Assembly: GCA_026120035.1 (NCBI GenBank)
Contig: JALRME010000019.1
Coordinates: 434,001-498,000 of the forward strand
Origin: Coleophoma eucalyptorum
Taxonomy: Eukaryota; Ascomycota; Leotiomycetes; Helotiales; Dermateaceae
Length of the DNA stretch: 64,000 bases
Reading direction: 5' to 3'
Part shown: piece by piece, positions 21,795 to 31,680 of the stretch
How the letters are laid out: every line of letters starts with the position of its first letter
Numbering within the stretch: the first letter of the stretch is position 1
Position numbers and translations under genes: made by a program
The notes under the pieces: generated by a model
What the model was told of the DNA's origin: nothing
The model's database searches: none
What the model saw: the letters and a program-made list of their open reading frames with translations, nothing else

Positions 21795-24398
21795 TATGAA
21801 GTCTTTCGAAAGATCAGCTCGTGCCCGAGAATAATTTGAACTGAAAAAGAACAAGGAAAAGATCGTAGGATGCCAAGGAATCTCTACAGGGCATGTTGTC
21901 TTACATAAAGCTTCTCAACTACTATACCATCCGTCTCGTTTAATACTCAAGCTTTCACTGCGTGCTGCCGGGCTACCGGATTGAGAAAGGATTGCAGATC
22001 AACTAAGTTCCTCGAAAGGAGCTGCAGGCATGAGGCTGCTGTAATCACAATGGGTATCGAGGTATTTAAATGAAAACTGAGAAGCACACGTTGTGTGAAT
22101 TTAGCCGCATCAGCTAATGTTAATTCCGCTACCTCTTTTAGCTATCACTCGTGGCCTAAGGTCATGAACTAGATTAACTCCTTGCGCCATGCAGGATGGA
22201 CTGGAGCAGAGACAGTTTGGAGGATTTGCTTCTAATTATTTTGGGTCTGGTATGAGTGACAGATCCCAGGATAAGAACGCATGACAATCGCGTGTGCGGT
22301 AATTGACACTGACATATTTCCACAGAGCCGCAAAGCCGCAAAGCCCTTCCAGCTCGATGATACGCGAGGCGAGAAGGATTGCATGGTAGATCGCGAGGGT
22401 ATCCTGTACTGAGACCATGTGCTCATACGAGGTTCATAACCCAGGTGGCATCCGGTATGTACTGGTGGAAGCACTTGAGGCAGAGATACTCATCTAACAT
22501 GCACGGTCTTTTGGGCCGTACTTACAAGTCACGTTGGACCGAAGTGAGTGATATACTCGTATGGCGAGTTGACCAATAGGCCGGCAGCAAGGCGGATCTT
22601 GAGCAGTCATCGCATCTCTAGTAAACTGCAGATTGAGTGACCTGACCTCTGGTGCTGGCTAGCCTGACGTAAGGTATGCAGGATGGTGGACGCCGCTGGT
22701 GGCCCAAGCATCTGTTATACTGTGCTTGTGCCTCAGCGTGGACTCAATCTCAGTCGTGCAACTGAGTAAATTGCCGAGACCCTAAGAAGATTAGAGCAAA
22801 ACCCCAACAAAAGAAAAGGAAATGGAAAGATGCGCACCCGAAATGAAGAAGGAGTTGAAGATCTGGAAGCCGAGGAGGAAAGAAGCAATGAAGGCTGGGG
22901 AGGAAGCGGAGGAAGCAATGAAGGATGAGGATGAGAAGGAGGATGCAGAAGAAGCAGATGAAGAGGAACGAGACAAAGAAATTAATTACCCTGCGCATCC
23001 TTGTCCGCCTTGTTCGGCTGCTCGCTTGCTCTGCCCGGTCGGGACTAGGCAGTGGATCGATCTGGTCCCTCAGATCTACGATATGAGGGTCCACCGTGAA
23101 CCTAAACCCAACATCTATCATACACTTTACATCTGACAACTTCGGCAGCTTCGAGATCAAGGCGGAGGAAGTTCTTACTCGTGGTCGGGTCAATTTGTGA
23201 CAGACTTCTCGACAACACGGCTTACATCTACGCCTGCACCTATTTGGCGAGCGCAACAAAGTCTCATCAGATAAATGCATGCCAGCGCAATCCCGTCCGA
23301 TCAACTCCAGTGGCCAAGTATTTTCTGGCTCCACTCTGCCCACAATCCACCTATCGGGGTCCATTCCTCGGGGTTCACCTATGCTGGTGGATTCGCTGTA
23401 CATATCAGACCCTGGCTACTTCTCTACAGTACATCTATAGATCATGACAATCCATCTGTCAGGTCAGACCTTGGTGCAAACACTTCTTCATATAGATCCA
23501 GGCCCGCTTCTGTGACTTGGACAATCAGGAATCTCGGCAGGGAGCATAAGCAAAGTGGTCTGCGTCAGCATGGCACGGGAAGTGTGGAAGGCATCTCACA
23601 GATGATCCAAACCGATAAGTCACGAGCAACGCTCACAGTGGGCTTAAGTCTACACCACAACCCATATGCTACATTGCTATAGCTCAATTCCTTACTCAGT
23701 GACATTGCTATCTACCAACTCGGGATCCTGAATTGCGGACCAAGTGGCAGTAAATTGGATCTCAAGTTGAATTGTTGGGTTTCCCGTGCGGACATCAGGT
23801 GAGCGCATATATGCATGCGTTCTGCAGGTAATCATATCAAGCGGCTCGGAATCTGCTCTAAGGGGCAGATCAACCATGTGGTCTTCCGAGTCAAAGCCGT
23901 TTCCTTATTTCTGAAACTTTAGTACTTGCCTTCGCCGTTGACCGTTGTGCCGCCCAAATATAATTCTTTATCTTAGGGAGGACCGTTTTCTTTAATTGCA
24001 ATGGCTGCAGTCTCGAAACACCTCCGATTGCGTAGCGTGTTTGTGAATTCATTGATATTGCAACTTCTCCTCGACCAAAAGTTCTTGGGAGCACAGGCTT
24101 TGTGCTATTGTAGAAGCATTCCCTCGGATCCAGAAGCGCCTCGTCAAATCAAAATGACGAAGGATGTGCAGCCGAATTATCTGCTGCATCCTTGACGATC
24201 CTTTATAAGAACCTTTACCGCCCATCTCTTGGATTCCTGACAAGGGCATGAGATCATGTTCTCTTTTATCTCAACTACAACTGCCCCGGATTGACCTTGA
24301 GGATAGCCCTATATGATACCTGTTGATTCCAGGCCTCGACGTTGAAGCTCTGGCTCGGCTATCAAATAGATCAACTACCAATTGAGGCTCTGTCAGTT
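21795..24398. other. Long intergenic region, no gene supported
   Basis: About 2.6 kb. Open frames over 22.75-23.4 kb are low complexity: one strand gives Glu/Lys runs, the other Ser/Phe/Leu runs, because of a GAA/GAG-rich purine tract at about 22800-22985. They show no recognisable domain. The right end presumably holds the promoter of the rhodopsin-domain gene. Confidence 0.5.
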
Positions 24399-26043
24399 AT
24401 GGCGTACCTAACAACAAGGGAAGCGTCAACAACCTCGGACTCGCAAACAGATACTTCAGGGGACAACTCACACTCCATCATCGCCATTCATGCCTTCTTG
24501 TGCTGGTTTGCATTCGCTATTGTGTTGGCACGGCTATATGTCCGGGCCTTCATGCTAAAAGTCCTGGGTGTCGATGACTACATCATCATTGGAGCAATGG
24601 TAAGTTGATTCCCATTCTCCATATCAGAAGCTTTTCATGGATATTCTTGCATCGAATCTAAAGAAGCAAATCGCGTCCTGCAACATACCCAAGGGAATTT
24701 GCGCCTAATAATCTATACCTAACACGCGTGGGAGCGCTAAGCGCTCACATTGTTTTGACCAGATCTGTCTATCAGGACACAGGCTAATTGAAGCAGCTCA
24801 TGGGCATTGGGGTGTTTGTTTGCATTCTTGGAGAGGTTCATTGGGGCGTAGGCAGACACTATGCAAGCCTAACACTGCCAGAACTTGAGATGTTTTTTGA
24901 GTGGCAATTCTACCACTCGGTCATAATTACATTGGGAATCAGTCTGGTGAAGATATCTGTTGGGTTCTTTCTACTACGCCTAGGAAGCAAGAAATTTCTT
25001 CGAAACTTTCTAATTGGAATGATTGGTAAGATCATGACTCGATGGTGAGTGTTCCTAGCATTCTAACAATGTGTAGTGTTCTTGATAATGTTTACAATCG
25101 CTTCTATTTGTAAGATCGTATAATTCCTTCCTGCAGGTATACGTACTAAGACACTTGACTTTAGGCACCATCATCTTTGCTTGTATCCCGGTCCAGGCAA
25201 GCTGGAAATTTGAGCTTGCTGCTACCGCAAACTGCTATCCGAAAACCACGTTTACGAAGATTGGGATTTTCAACAGCTGTAAGAAATCCGGATTACAAAT
25301 ATATTGTGCCAATTATTCTAATTGCTAACCAGGTGTGAACATCATTACCGATGTCGTGTTTGCATGCATCCCAGTTCCAATTTTATGGGGGCTTCAAATC
25401 AACCTGAGGACTCGTGTGACGCTGACATGTATTCTGGGTCTGGGATTCTTGTAAGACCCTTTTCACTTCTCAATACTTGCAGGGTAATGGCTTACAATTA
25501 CAGCGCATGCGTTTGCGCTATTGTTAAAGCAGTCCTCCAGACTAAAGTTCTGACCTCACCAGATTGGACCTTGTAAGGCTACCAACTCCCACTACTATAA
25601 TAGAAGTATCAAGCTAAACATATTCTAGTCACGACTCCTATTTTGTATGGAATGCCGTTGAGCTTTATGTCGGAATCCTTGCTGCCTCCCTACCCGCCCT
25701 CCGGCCCCTTTTCGTCTCCCTTCTTGAAACGGCACAGAGTTTACGCTCAAGAAATGGCCGCACAGGACTTCCAAACAGCAATCCAAGACACAAGTACTAC
25801 ATGCAAGAGGACTCGATTGGGATGCATCCGCTTCCGGGCTCCAGAGCTAGTGCTGTACGGAGCAAATACGGTGGGAGTGTTAGAGTCTTGGGCGGGTCTC
25901 GAGGTAGCGAGGAGAATTCCAGCGGTTGGCAGGCCAGTACCAATAGCGATGAGGCTATCATACCTCCACGGTACGACCAAGATGGCCAGATGAATTTGCA
26001 GAAGCTAGAAATTGTAAAGACGGTTAATGTTACTGTGTCATAG
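24399..26043 (+). CDS. PTH11-type rhodopsin-domain integral membrane protein
   Basis: Seven-helix fungal membrane protein (rhodopsin domain, PF20684-like). Exon 1 is 24399-24599 (67 codons), ending DDYIIIGAM. Exon 2 begins near 24797 after a long intron and carries a GVGRH segment and helix ITLGISLVKISVGFFLLRL. Short exons follow with VFLIMFTIAS, IIFACIPVQASWKF, NIITDVVFACIPVPILWGLQ and LGLGFFACVCAIVKAV; the last exon has ELYVGILAASLPALRPLF. A Ser/Gly-rich cytosolic tail closes the protein. The Asp-Asp-Tyr after helix 2 and the PxPxxW segment are typical of this family, whose members sense surface or chemical cues. All splice junctions I tried were in phase; internal boundaries are approximate. 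No pairing with a neighbouring pathway is evident. Confidence 0.85.
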
Positions 26044-26789
26044 GATCGGCGCCTGGATAAACCATGGATGGCAGTTACTGGAGTACTTTTTCTTATTTCT
26101 CTTTTTCGTTCAAAATACGCACTTGCCTCGCATAAGTAGATATGTTAATGAATTATGAAGTATACAATATTAAAATCAGCAATCTGATGGCTAAGCTTTT
26201 ACACAGTTGGAGTAGTCTTGATGCGTCTTCTGGACGACAGAACACTGATAATAAGTAATCATCAAAGGTTACCCAAACGGGCATGGTCATTACATCAGAT
26301 GCAGTATCACTTTGGCCTCTTAGCTTCAATTCTAGGTTTTCGAAGCTAGATCTCAAATCTGAAGTACAAAAAGACCATATGGCGTGGCAGGTTTCACATG
26401 CTCTTCGTCGCTCGCTTGCGCCGCTACAGTTCTTATTTCATCAAACCTCAAACAAAAGCCGCATTCTCGAAGAATCTGAAGTATGCAAGCACCGCTGAAC
26501 AAACTTACATGACCATTTCAGTCTCTGTTTTGTCTGCATAAGTTCATCGCAGACACGTTGCACAATGATGAAATCAAGTACGGGGTGCAGAACACCATAA
26601 CCGGGCTGTATATGTCTCAGATATGGTATCCTCACAGGCGAGCACAAGCACCACAACTTTTCGGCGTAGATGGTAACCATCCTTATCAATATTGCACATC
26701 ACCACCCAATCTGTCCGACATTTACTGCCCCTCCCCACTGCAGTCATGCCCTTCAATCACTTTATCTACAGCGAAGAATATCTCGGATT
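26044..26789. other. Intergenic, no gene seen
   Basis: About 750 bp with short overlapping frames on both strands and nothing recognisable. Confidence 0.4.
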
Positions 26790-27221
26790 ATGTCTCCTGC
26801 GGATTCAAGACATCCTTACATAATCTTCAAGAATGTTGAAGAAGACACCGACGAAGGAGTTATGTCAGCGCCACCCATGCTTGGAACTAGTCATGCAGGA
26901 ACCAGCCAGAACCACCAATCTCTTGAAACTGATCTAGAACAAGGTTTCGAGGTAGTGAAGACTTTGATCGGAGGGACTCCTAGCTTTTGCAAGACCTTAA
27001 CATGGGCCCCGAGCTTTTTGAATTTGCTACTGACGGTCTTGTGTGTCTTCACTTGGATGAGGACACAGAGGTGGGAGGGTGCTTGGAAGGGTCATGGTGT
27101 TTGTAAGTGGACTTCATTTCTGAACGAGACTCTTGTTGCAAATTCTCATTCGTCAATAGTCATCAAGTTTGATTCCTTGGAAGGAGTGCTACTCTATGAT
27201 GCGGCATGTAGTAGATTGTGA
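26790..27221 (+). CDS. Uncertain small single-pass membrane protein
   Basis: An ATG-started frame (MSPADSRHPYIIF) gives a polar N-terminal region of about 70 residues, then one hydrophobic segment (WAPSFLNLLLTVLCVFTWM). A GT-AG intron is likely at about 27101-27160 (donor GTAAGT), after which the frame resumes with FIKFDSLEGVLLYDAACSRL. Cytosolic tail, one TM and a short distal part recall UstYa-type (DUF3328) proteins, but the diagnostic HxxHC motifs are absent. It may be a truncated relic, an incomplete model with further exons, or chance. Confidence 0.3.
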   Translation: MSPADSRHPYIIFKNVEEDTDEGVMSAPPMLGTSHAGTSQNHQSLETDLEQGFEVVKTLIGGTPSFCKTLTWAPSFLNLLLTVLCVFTWMRTQRWEGAWKGHGVCKWTSFLNETLVANSHSSIVIKFDSLEGVLLYDAACSRL

Positions 27222-28173
27222 GTGACTTTTAACGAATACTACAATGATATGAGGCAAGAATAGTTATGCCTGCTTATTTCACACACTTTATAGGCAATCC
27301 TGTTCTATCAATGAAAGTACAATAGTGAGAAGGCGGATATTGTCGGTGATTATTTGCATATAATAAGTGCGATAGGCAGGGGTATAGATCGTGCTGGGCT
27401 TGAATTGGAGTAAGGACCCTTAAGTCTTAAGGACCCTTGAGTCTCGTCCTTGCAGTTGAAGATATTCGATCTCTTTGTTGATCTGGGAAATTTTGTTCTG
27501 GTAGGTAATGTCACAGGGGCGGTGGCAATTGAGGGATAAGGGGGGTTGCCCTGACTTTGTGGGCTGAAAGAGCCATGCTGAAAGGTAGTGTTGGTACGGG
27601 AACAAATGGAGTTTACGAATTGGAAAGTTCCTTTCCTCCTTCCCTTGGGCAAAAATTTCAAAGTCTTGAGGTAACGGAAGCAGGCCTCTCTGGTCCCTTT
27701 CACAAGCCAAGTCATTGGCCATCCTTTGATCATTGTTCATGTCGCTCTGTTGCCGAGGACAACGTCAGCTTCTTTAGTTAGTGCATGCGCCGATGAACCA
27801 TATACACTTGGTGTCGAATACTATATCTTGTAACCTCTGACGGTATTTGTGCGTATGGAAGCAACTAAAGTGCCGAACGCATTCCTCGCCACCCGCTCAC
27901 TGTGATAAGGTTCTTGGTGAACCTAATGTAGAATCTCCAGCTATCTATAGGCGCCCACCCTCCGGCCATTCCACTTATCTTAAAACACGGCAGTTCTCCC
28001 AACAATAGCATGTTTACCGGTCGCAAAACAATTCCAACTTGTTGTTTGCCTTGCAACACCTGATCTTGTCAACATTACTTGCCTCGTTAAAGTAGCGAGC
28101 GAGGTGACTGCAAAATTGAGAGCACAGGACGACTCAGAAGCAATCACCTTTTAGACGGATCCAATACAGAGCC
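27222..28173. other. Intergenic upstream of the tannase-family gene
   Basis: About 950 bp without a supported gene. A direct repeat AAGGACCCTT(A/G)AGTCT occurs twice, at about 27413 and 27429. Confidence 0.4.
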
Positions 28174-29925
28174 ATGGCACCCGATTATCGAAGTAATCAT
28201 TTCGCAGCTACGGGCAGTAAGACGACGGTGGATCAAAACTCATTAGTAGGAAACAACGAGGTACAGACAGGATTTAAGCTGCCGTCTTGGCCGGTAGCCA
28301 TTATTTTATCCTTGGAGCGGCTCAAGCAGTATATACCTGCCGGGGTTTCTCGACTACTAAAGATTTGCTTGTCGTTCTTGTCAATCACGAACTACCCAGA
28401 TACGATCCACAGAGGACCAACAAATTGCTCCTCGATAATAGTCTCAACACCACCGCACTTCAGTGGCCGGATCCTGAGGGTTTCAAAGGATCCAATTTCA
28501 GAATACAACACGACGATAAACTCTATTGCTGGAGATATAACACCAGATATCTACACAAATCTGAAATTTTGCAATATTACTATAACATATACACATCCAG
28601 GCCAAAACGACACCATCAACGTAGAAATTTGGCTTCCGCCTCATGAGACCTGGAATGGAGATTTCCAGGGACAGGGAGGTGGCGGCTGGTTCACCGGATT
28701 GCCAGGATTTACACATCCACAGTCTCTTGCGCAAGGTTTTGCAGTAGCATCTACAGACGGTGGGCACTACCCGGATATACCACAGAGATGGGGTCTGCTG
28801 AGCCCTGGGAAGATAAATATGAATCTCTTGGAAGATTTTGCATATGTTTCATTACATGATATGACTGTCTTAGCGAAATCTGTCGTGGAGAGCTATTATG
28901 GCACAAAAGCAAAGCACTCGTACTGGCATGGTTGCTCGACTGGCGGACGGCAAGGCTTGATGCTTGCACAGCGGTATCCGACGGACTATGATGGAATCAT
29001 CGCAATTGCACCCGCCATCAACTGGGACCGTTTCATGGTTGCTGGGTTCTGGCCACAAATGGTGATGCTGCAACAAGGTGTTTTCCCGCTGGGCTGTGAG
29101 TTGGAAGCAATTCGATACAAGGCCATTGAGGCTTGCGATGACTTGGATGGGGTTGTGGATGGGATTATTTCCGCACCAGGACTTTGCAAATTCGATCCTA
29201 TGGTCCTTGTCGGGCAGCCACTCCGATGTGGTTCTGTGGACCTACAATTCAGCCGCGAAGCAGCCAACGTAGCGAAATTGACGTGGCAAGGCCCTCGGAC
29301 AGGAGATGGGAAATTTATGTGGTATGGATTAAATCCTGATACACCACTGTCGGGCCTTGCACGTACCGCCTGTAGCCGGCTCAATGCCACATCTTGCGGA
29401 CCAGTTCCAATGTCGATGGCGATCGATTGGTTCAAAGTCTATCTGGCCAAAGATCTCAACTTTGACTTCACTACCATAACAACTTCACAGTATGAATCTA
29501 TGTTCTACGACTCAATCGACCAATATCGCTCCATTATAGGCACTTCAAATCCAGATCTCTCCGCCTTCCGAGCTGCCGGTGGAAAGATAATATCCTGGCA
29601 CGGACTAAGCGATGGAGTGATCTTTCCAAATGGCTCGTCTGGCTACTATGAACAAGTCCTTGAAAAAGACCCGCATGCTAGAGACTTCTTCCGATTCTTC
29701 GAGGCACCTGGCATACAGCATTGCGGTTATGGTGCTGGTCAATTACCTCTAAAAGTCCAGGATGATATTATGAAGTGGGTGGAGCAAGATGAGGCGCCTG
29801 AGTTCTTGAATGCCGTAGGACAAGATGGAAAGACGAAAAACTTATGTATGTACCCGCTGGTATCCAAGTATATCCGGGGTGATCCAAGGCTAGCGGAATC
29901 ATATATTTGTGCCGAGAATTTCTGA
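28174..29925 (+). CDS. Tannase / feruloyl esterase family hydrolase
   Basis: 583 residues in one exon. Alpha/beta-hydrolase of the tannase family (PF07519), which cleaves ester bonds in gallotannins or feruloylated polymers. The nucleophile Ser is in GCSTGGRQG, the acid Asp in WHGLSDGVI and the His in QHCGYGAG. The cysteine just before the Ser and the one after the His match the disulfide that joins the triad in this family. Many Asn-x-Ser/Thr sequons and paired cysteines suggest an extracytoplasmic protein, yet the N terminus has about 35 polar residues before a hydrophobic stretch (WPVAIILSLERL) rather than a classical signal peptide. A non-canonical anchor or a mis-set start is possible. 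Confidence 0.9.
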   Translation: MAPDYRSNHFAATGSKTTVDQNSLVGNNEVQTGFKLPSWPVAIILSLERLKQYIPAGVSRLLKICLSFLSITNYPDTIHRGPTNCSSIIVSTPPHFSGRILRVSKDPISEYNTTINSIAGDITPDIYTNLKFCNITITYTHPGQNDTINVEIWLPPHETWNGDFQGQGGGGWFTGLPGFTHPQSLAQGFAVASTDGGHYPDIPQRWGLLSPGKINMNLLEDFAYVSLHDMTVLAKSVVESYYGTKAKHSYWHGCSTGGRQGLMLAQRYPTDYDGIIAIAPAINWDRFMVAGFWPQMVMLQQGVFPLGCELEAIRYKAIEACDDLDGVVDGIISAPGLCKFDPMVLVGQPLRCGSVDLQFSREAANVAKLTWQGPRTGDGKFMWYGLNPDTPLSGLARTACSRLNATSCGPVPMSMAIDWFKVYLAKDLNFDFTTITTSQYESMFYDSIDQYRSIIGTSNPDLSAFRAAGGKIISWHGLSDGVIFPNGSSGYYEQVLEKDPHARDFFRFFEAPGIQHCGYGAGQLPLKVQDDIMKWVEQDEAPEFLNAVGQDGKTKNLCMYPLVSKYIRGDPRLAESYICAENF

Positions 29926-31680
29926 AGCAGGAGTATATAAAATCCGCACTTCGATGTTTGGGTGGACAGAGAAAATATAAAATATCTGATGGCTATAGAT
30001 GGCCAGTTTTCCTAAGCACAAAGATCTCGCTAGGTTCTCAGATATCACTCTATTACCTACGGAAATTACAAGTTGCGACGTACTACCTTCTATATCGACC
30101 CAATCATTTGGATCTATTCCAGAGATCAAATCATTTCGGTTGCTATCAGAAAGTATCGCACAAGGTTAAATAAGACCATCAACACTCTTACAGGATCTGT
30201 TGGCGAATTATAGTGTCGTTGCGCTTAACATAATTCGAAAGAGTCCTTAATTCGAGCAAGTGGCAGTACACAAATATTACTTTTGCCTAAATATCTAGGC
30301 TTCATGTCTGGGTAAAATATTACTGTTGACCTAAAAGAATAAATATACGGACATTTCTGGGCGTGCTTGGTTCGTGGTAGCAGTCTAAAAATAATTAGAT
30401 GCTATAGTTTTCAATATAATTTATCTACTTACTAGACTTCCTCATTTTGTCAGCTATTATGATATTTTATGGTGTATTTTTAGATATGGTAGTAAGCCAG
30501 TTAAGAGGAATCTTCTTTGAGGCCTACACGTTTACCACTTATTCATGTTGAGTAGCCTGCTTCTATCTCAACCGTCAGCACCGAATTCCGCGTCCTCAGT
30601 CAAGTCGCTATTAGCTAGCGATTAATAACCAGGGTGTCGTCCTATAGAGTCTTTCAGCAGCTAGAAATTTGCTATCAGATTCTCAGAAGATCAATAATTC
30701 TCTAATAAAGAAGCTGTTGGAATGCTATTCATAGGTCAATCACGAGACCTAGTCACATGTATACAGTATCATTAGCGAGGGAGGGAGGTATTTATACCTC
30801 TCTGCCTCACACTCTCTTCAATCAAGATGAATCGATTACACATCTTATGAACACTACCTGAACCTGATTTGACTTAAGAGTCACTTACTACGTTACCTAA
30901 CGTAAACCAACGGAAGCCGAGGGTAAGATTAATACAAACGGTTTATTCCTGATGTCAAATTCGTAATGAGAAAGTGACGAACAGCTGAACAGCCGGAAAT
31001 TCGATTATCTGACATTCTAGGGAGGTCTGAACGAAGGTTTGTAGAAGTATGGTTATTAGAGGTCTAAGAACCGAGTTTCTCTGCTTCGTATTATAGTGAT
31101 TAACTGTGACTAAACAGCTGGCATCGAATTTATAATTCGTCCACACACTCTCTGAAAATTGACAGGTTTCAGACGGCGGAGGGCAACTAAGGAATCTTCG
31201 AGATTGCGATTTTTAACAAGGAGCCAAAAACCAAGGTATGAAGATATGGCGAGTACTTACGATGACTACCAACCTAAGTCTACAAATCGAGAGCCAAGTG
31301 TTCTCGATGCCAAGAGTCATTCTGGCCTCTTGCAGTCTAAACAGGCTCTTTCATTCTTTACCGTGCCTGTACCGAGCCTGATTTTCGGTAGTCGTTAACC
31401 GCTAAAAACCCCACCATGGCTAACATGGCCAAGAATTTAGCCGGAAATCAGGGACTTTCCAGCGAGAGTTCTTACCCGAATAGCGGCCCGCACATAAGGC
31501 ATCTCCTTATTCTTCTCACGCCAGTTTTACATTAACATCATGCGGTGAACCTCACGTTACTGAGCTGCGCAACAGCCCAAAATAATTTTTGGCATGTGCC
31601 GCATCGCATACCTTTCGTTCTGACATACATGCAAGAGTTTGCTGACGTGTCCAAGCCGCCGGAGCTGGACATCACCAACG
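29926..31680. other. AT-rich gene-poor stretch with LTR-like remnant
   Basis: About 1.75 kb with no supported gene. Strongly AT-rich from 29.9 to 31.2 kb, with a candidate LTR remnant at 30715-30840. The right end is the promoter of the Zn2Cys6 gene at 31681. Confidence 0.45.
30715..30840 (+). repeat. Possible solo or truncated Copia-type LTR remnant
   Basis: A 126-bp block begins TGTTGGAATG and ends GATTACA. It contains a TATA-like GGTATTTATACC followed by a pyrimidine-rich CTCTTCAATCAAG, the layout of small fungal Ty1/Copia LTRs. The 5-bp flanks (GAAGC and CATCT) do not match, so no target-site duplication is visible, and no internal retrotransposon coding sequence remains nearby. Confidence 0.35.

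Noticed and set aside
22750..23403. 217-residue minus-strand frame and its plus-strand Glu/Lys-rich counterpart
   Set aside because: Both are by-products of a purine-rich tract; low complexity, no domain, no convincing gene structure.
26790..27221. UstYa-like (DUF3328) oxidase that, with the nearby tyrosinase, would suggest a ribosomal-peptide cluster
   Set aside because: One TM segment and a polar N terminus fit, but no HxxHC motifs were found here or just downstream, and no repeat-containing precursor peptide was seen. Kept only as an uncertain membrane protein.
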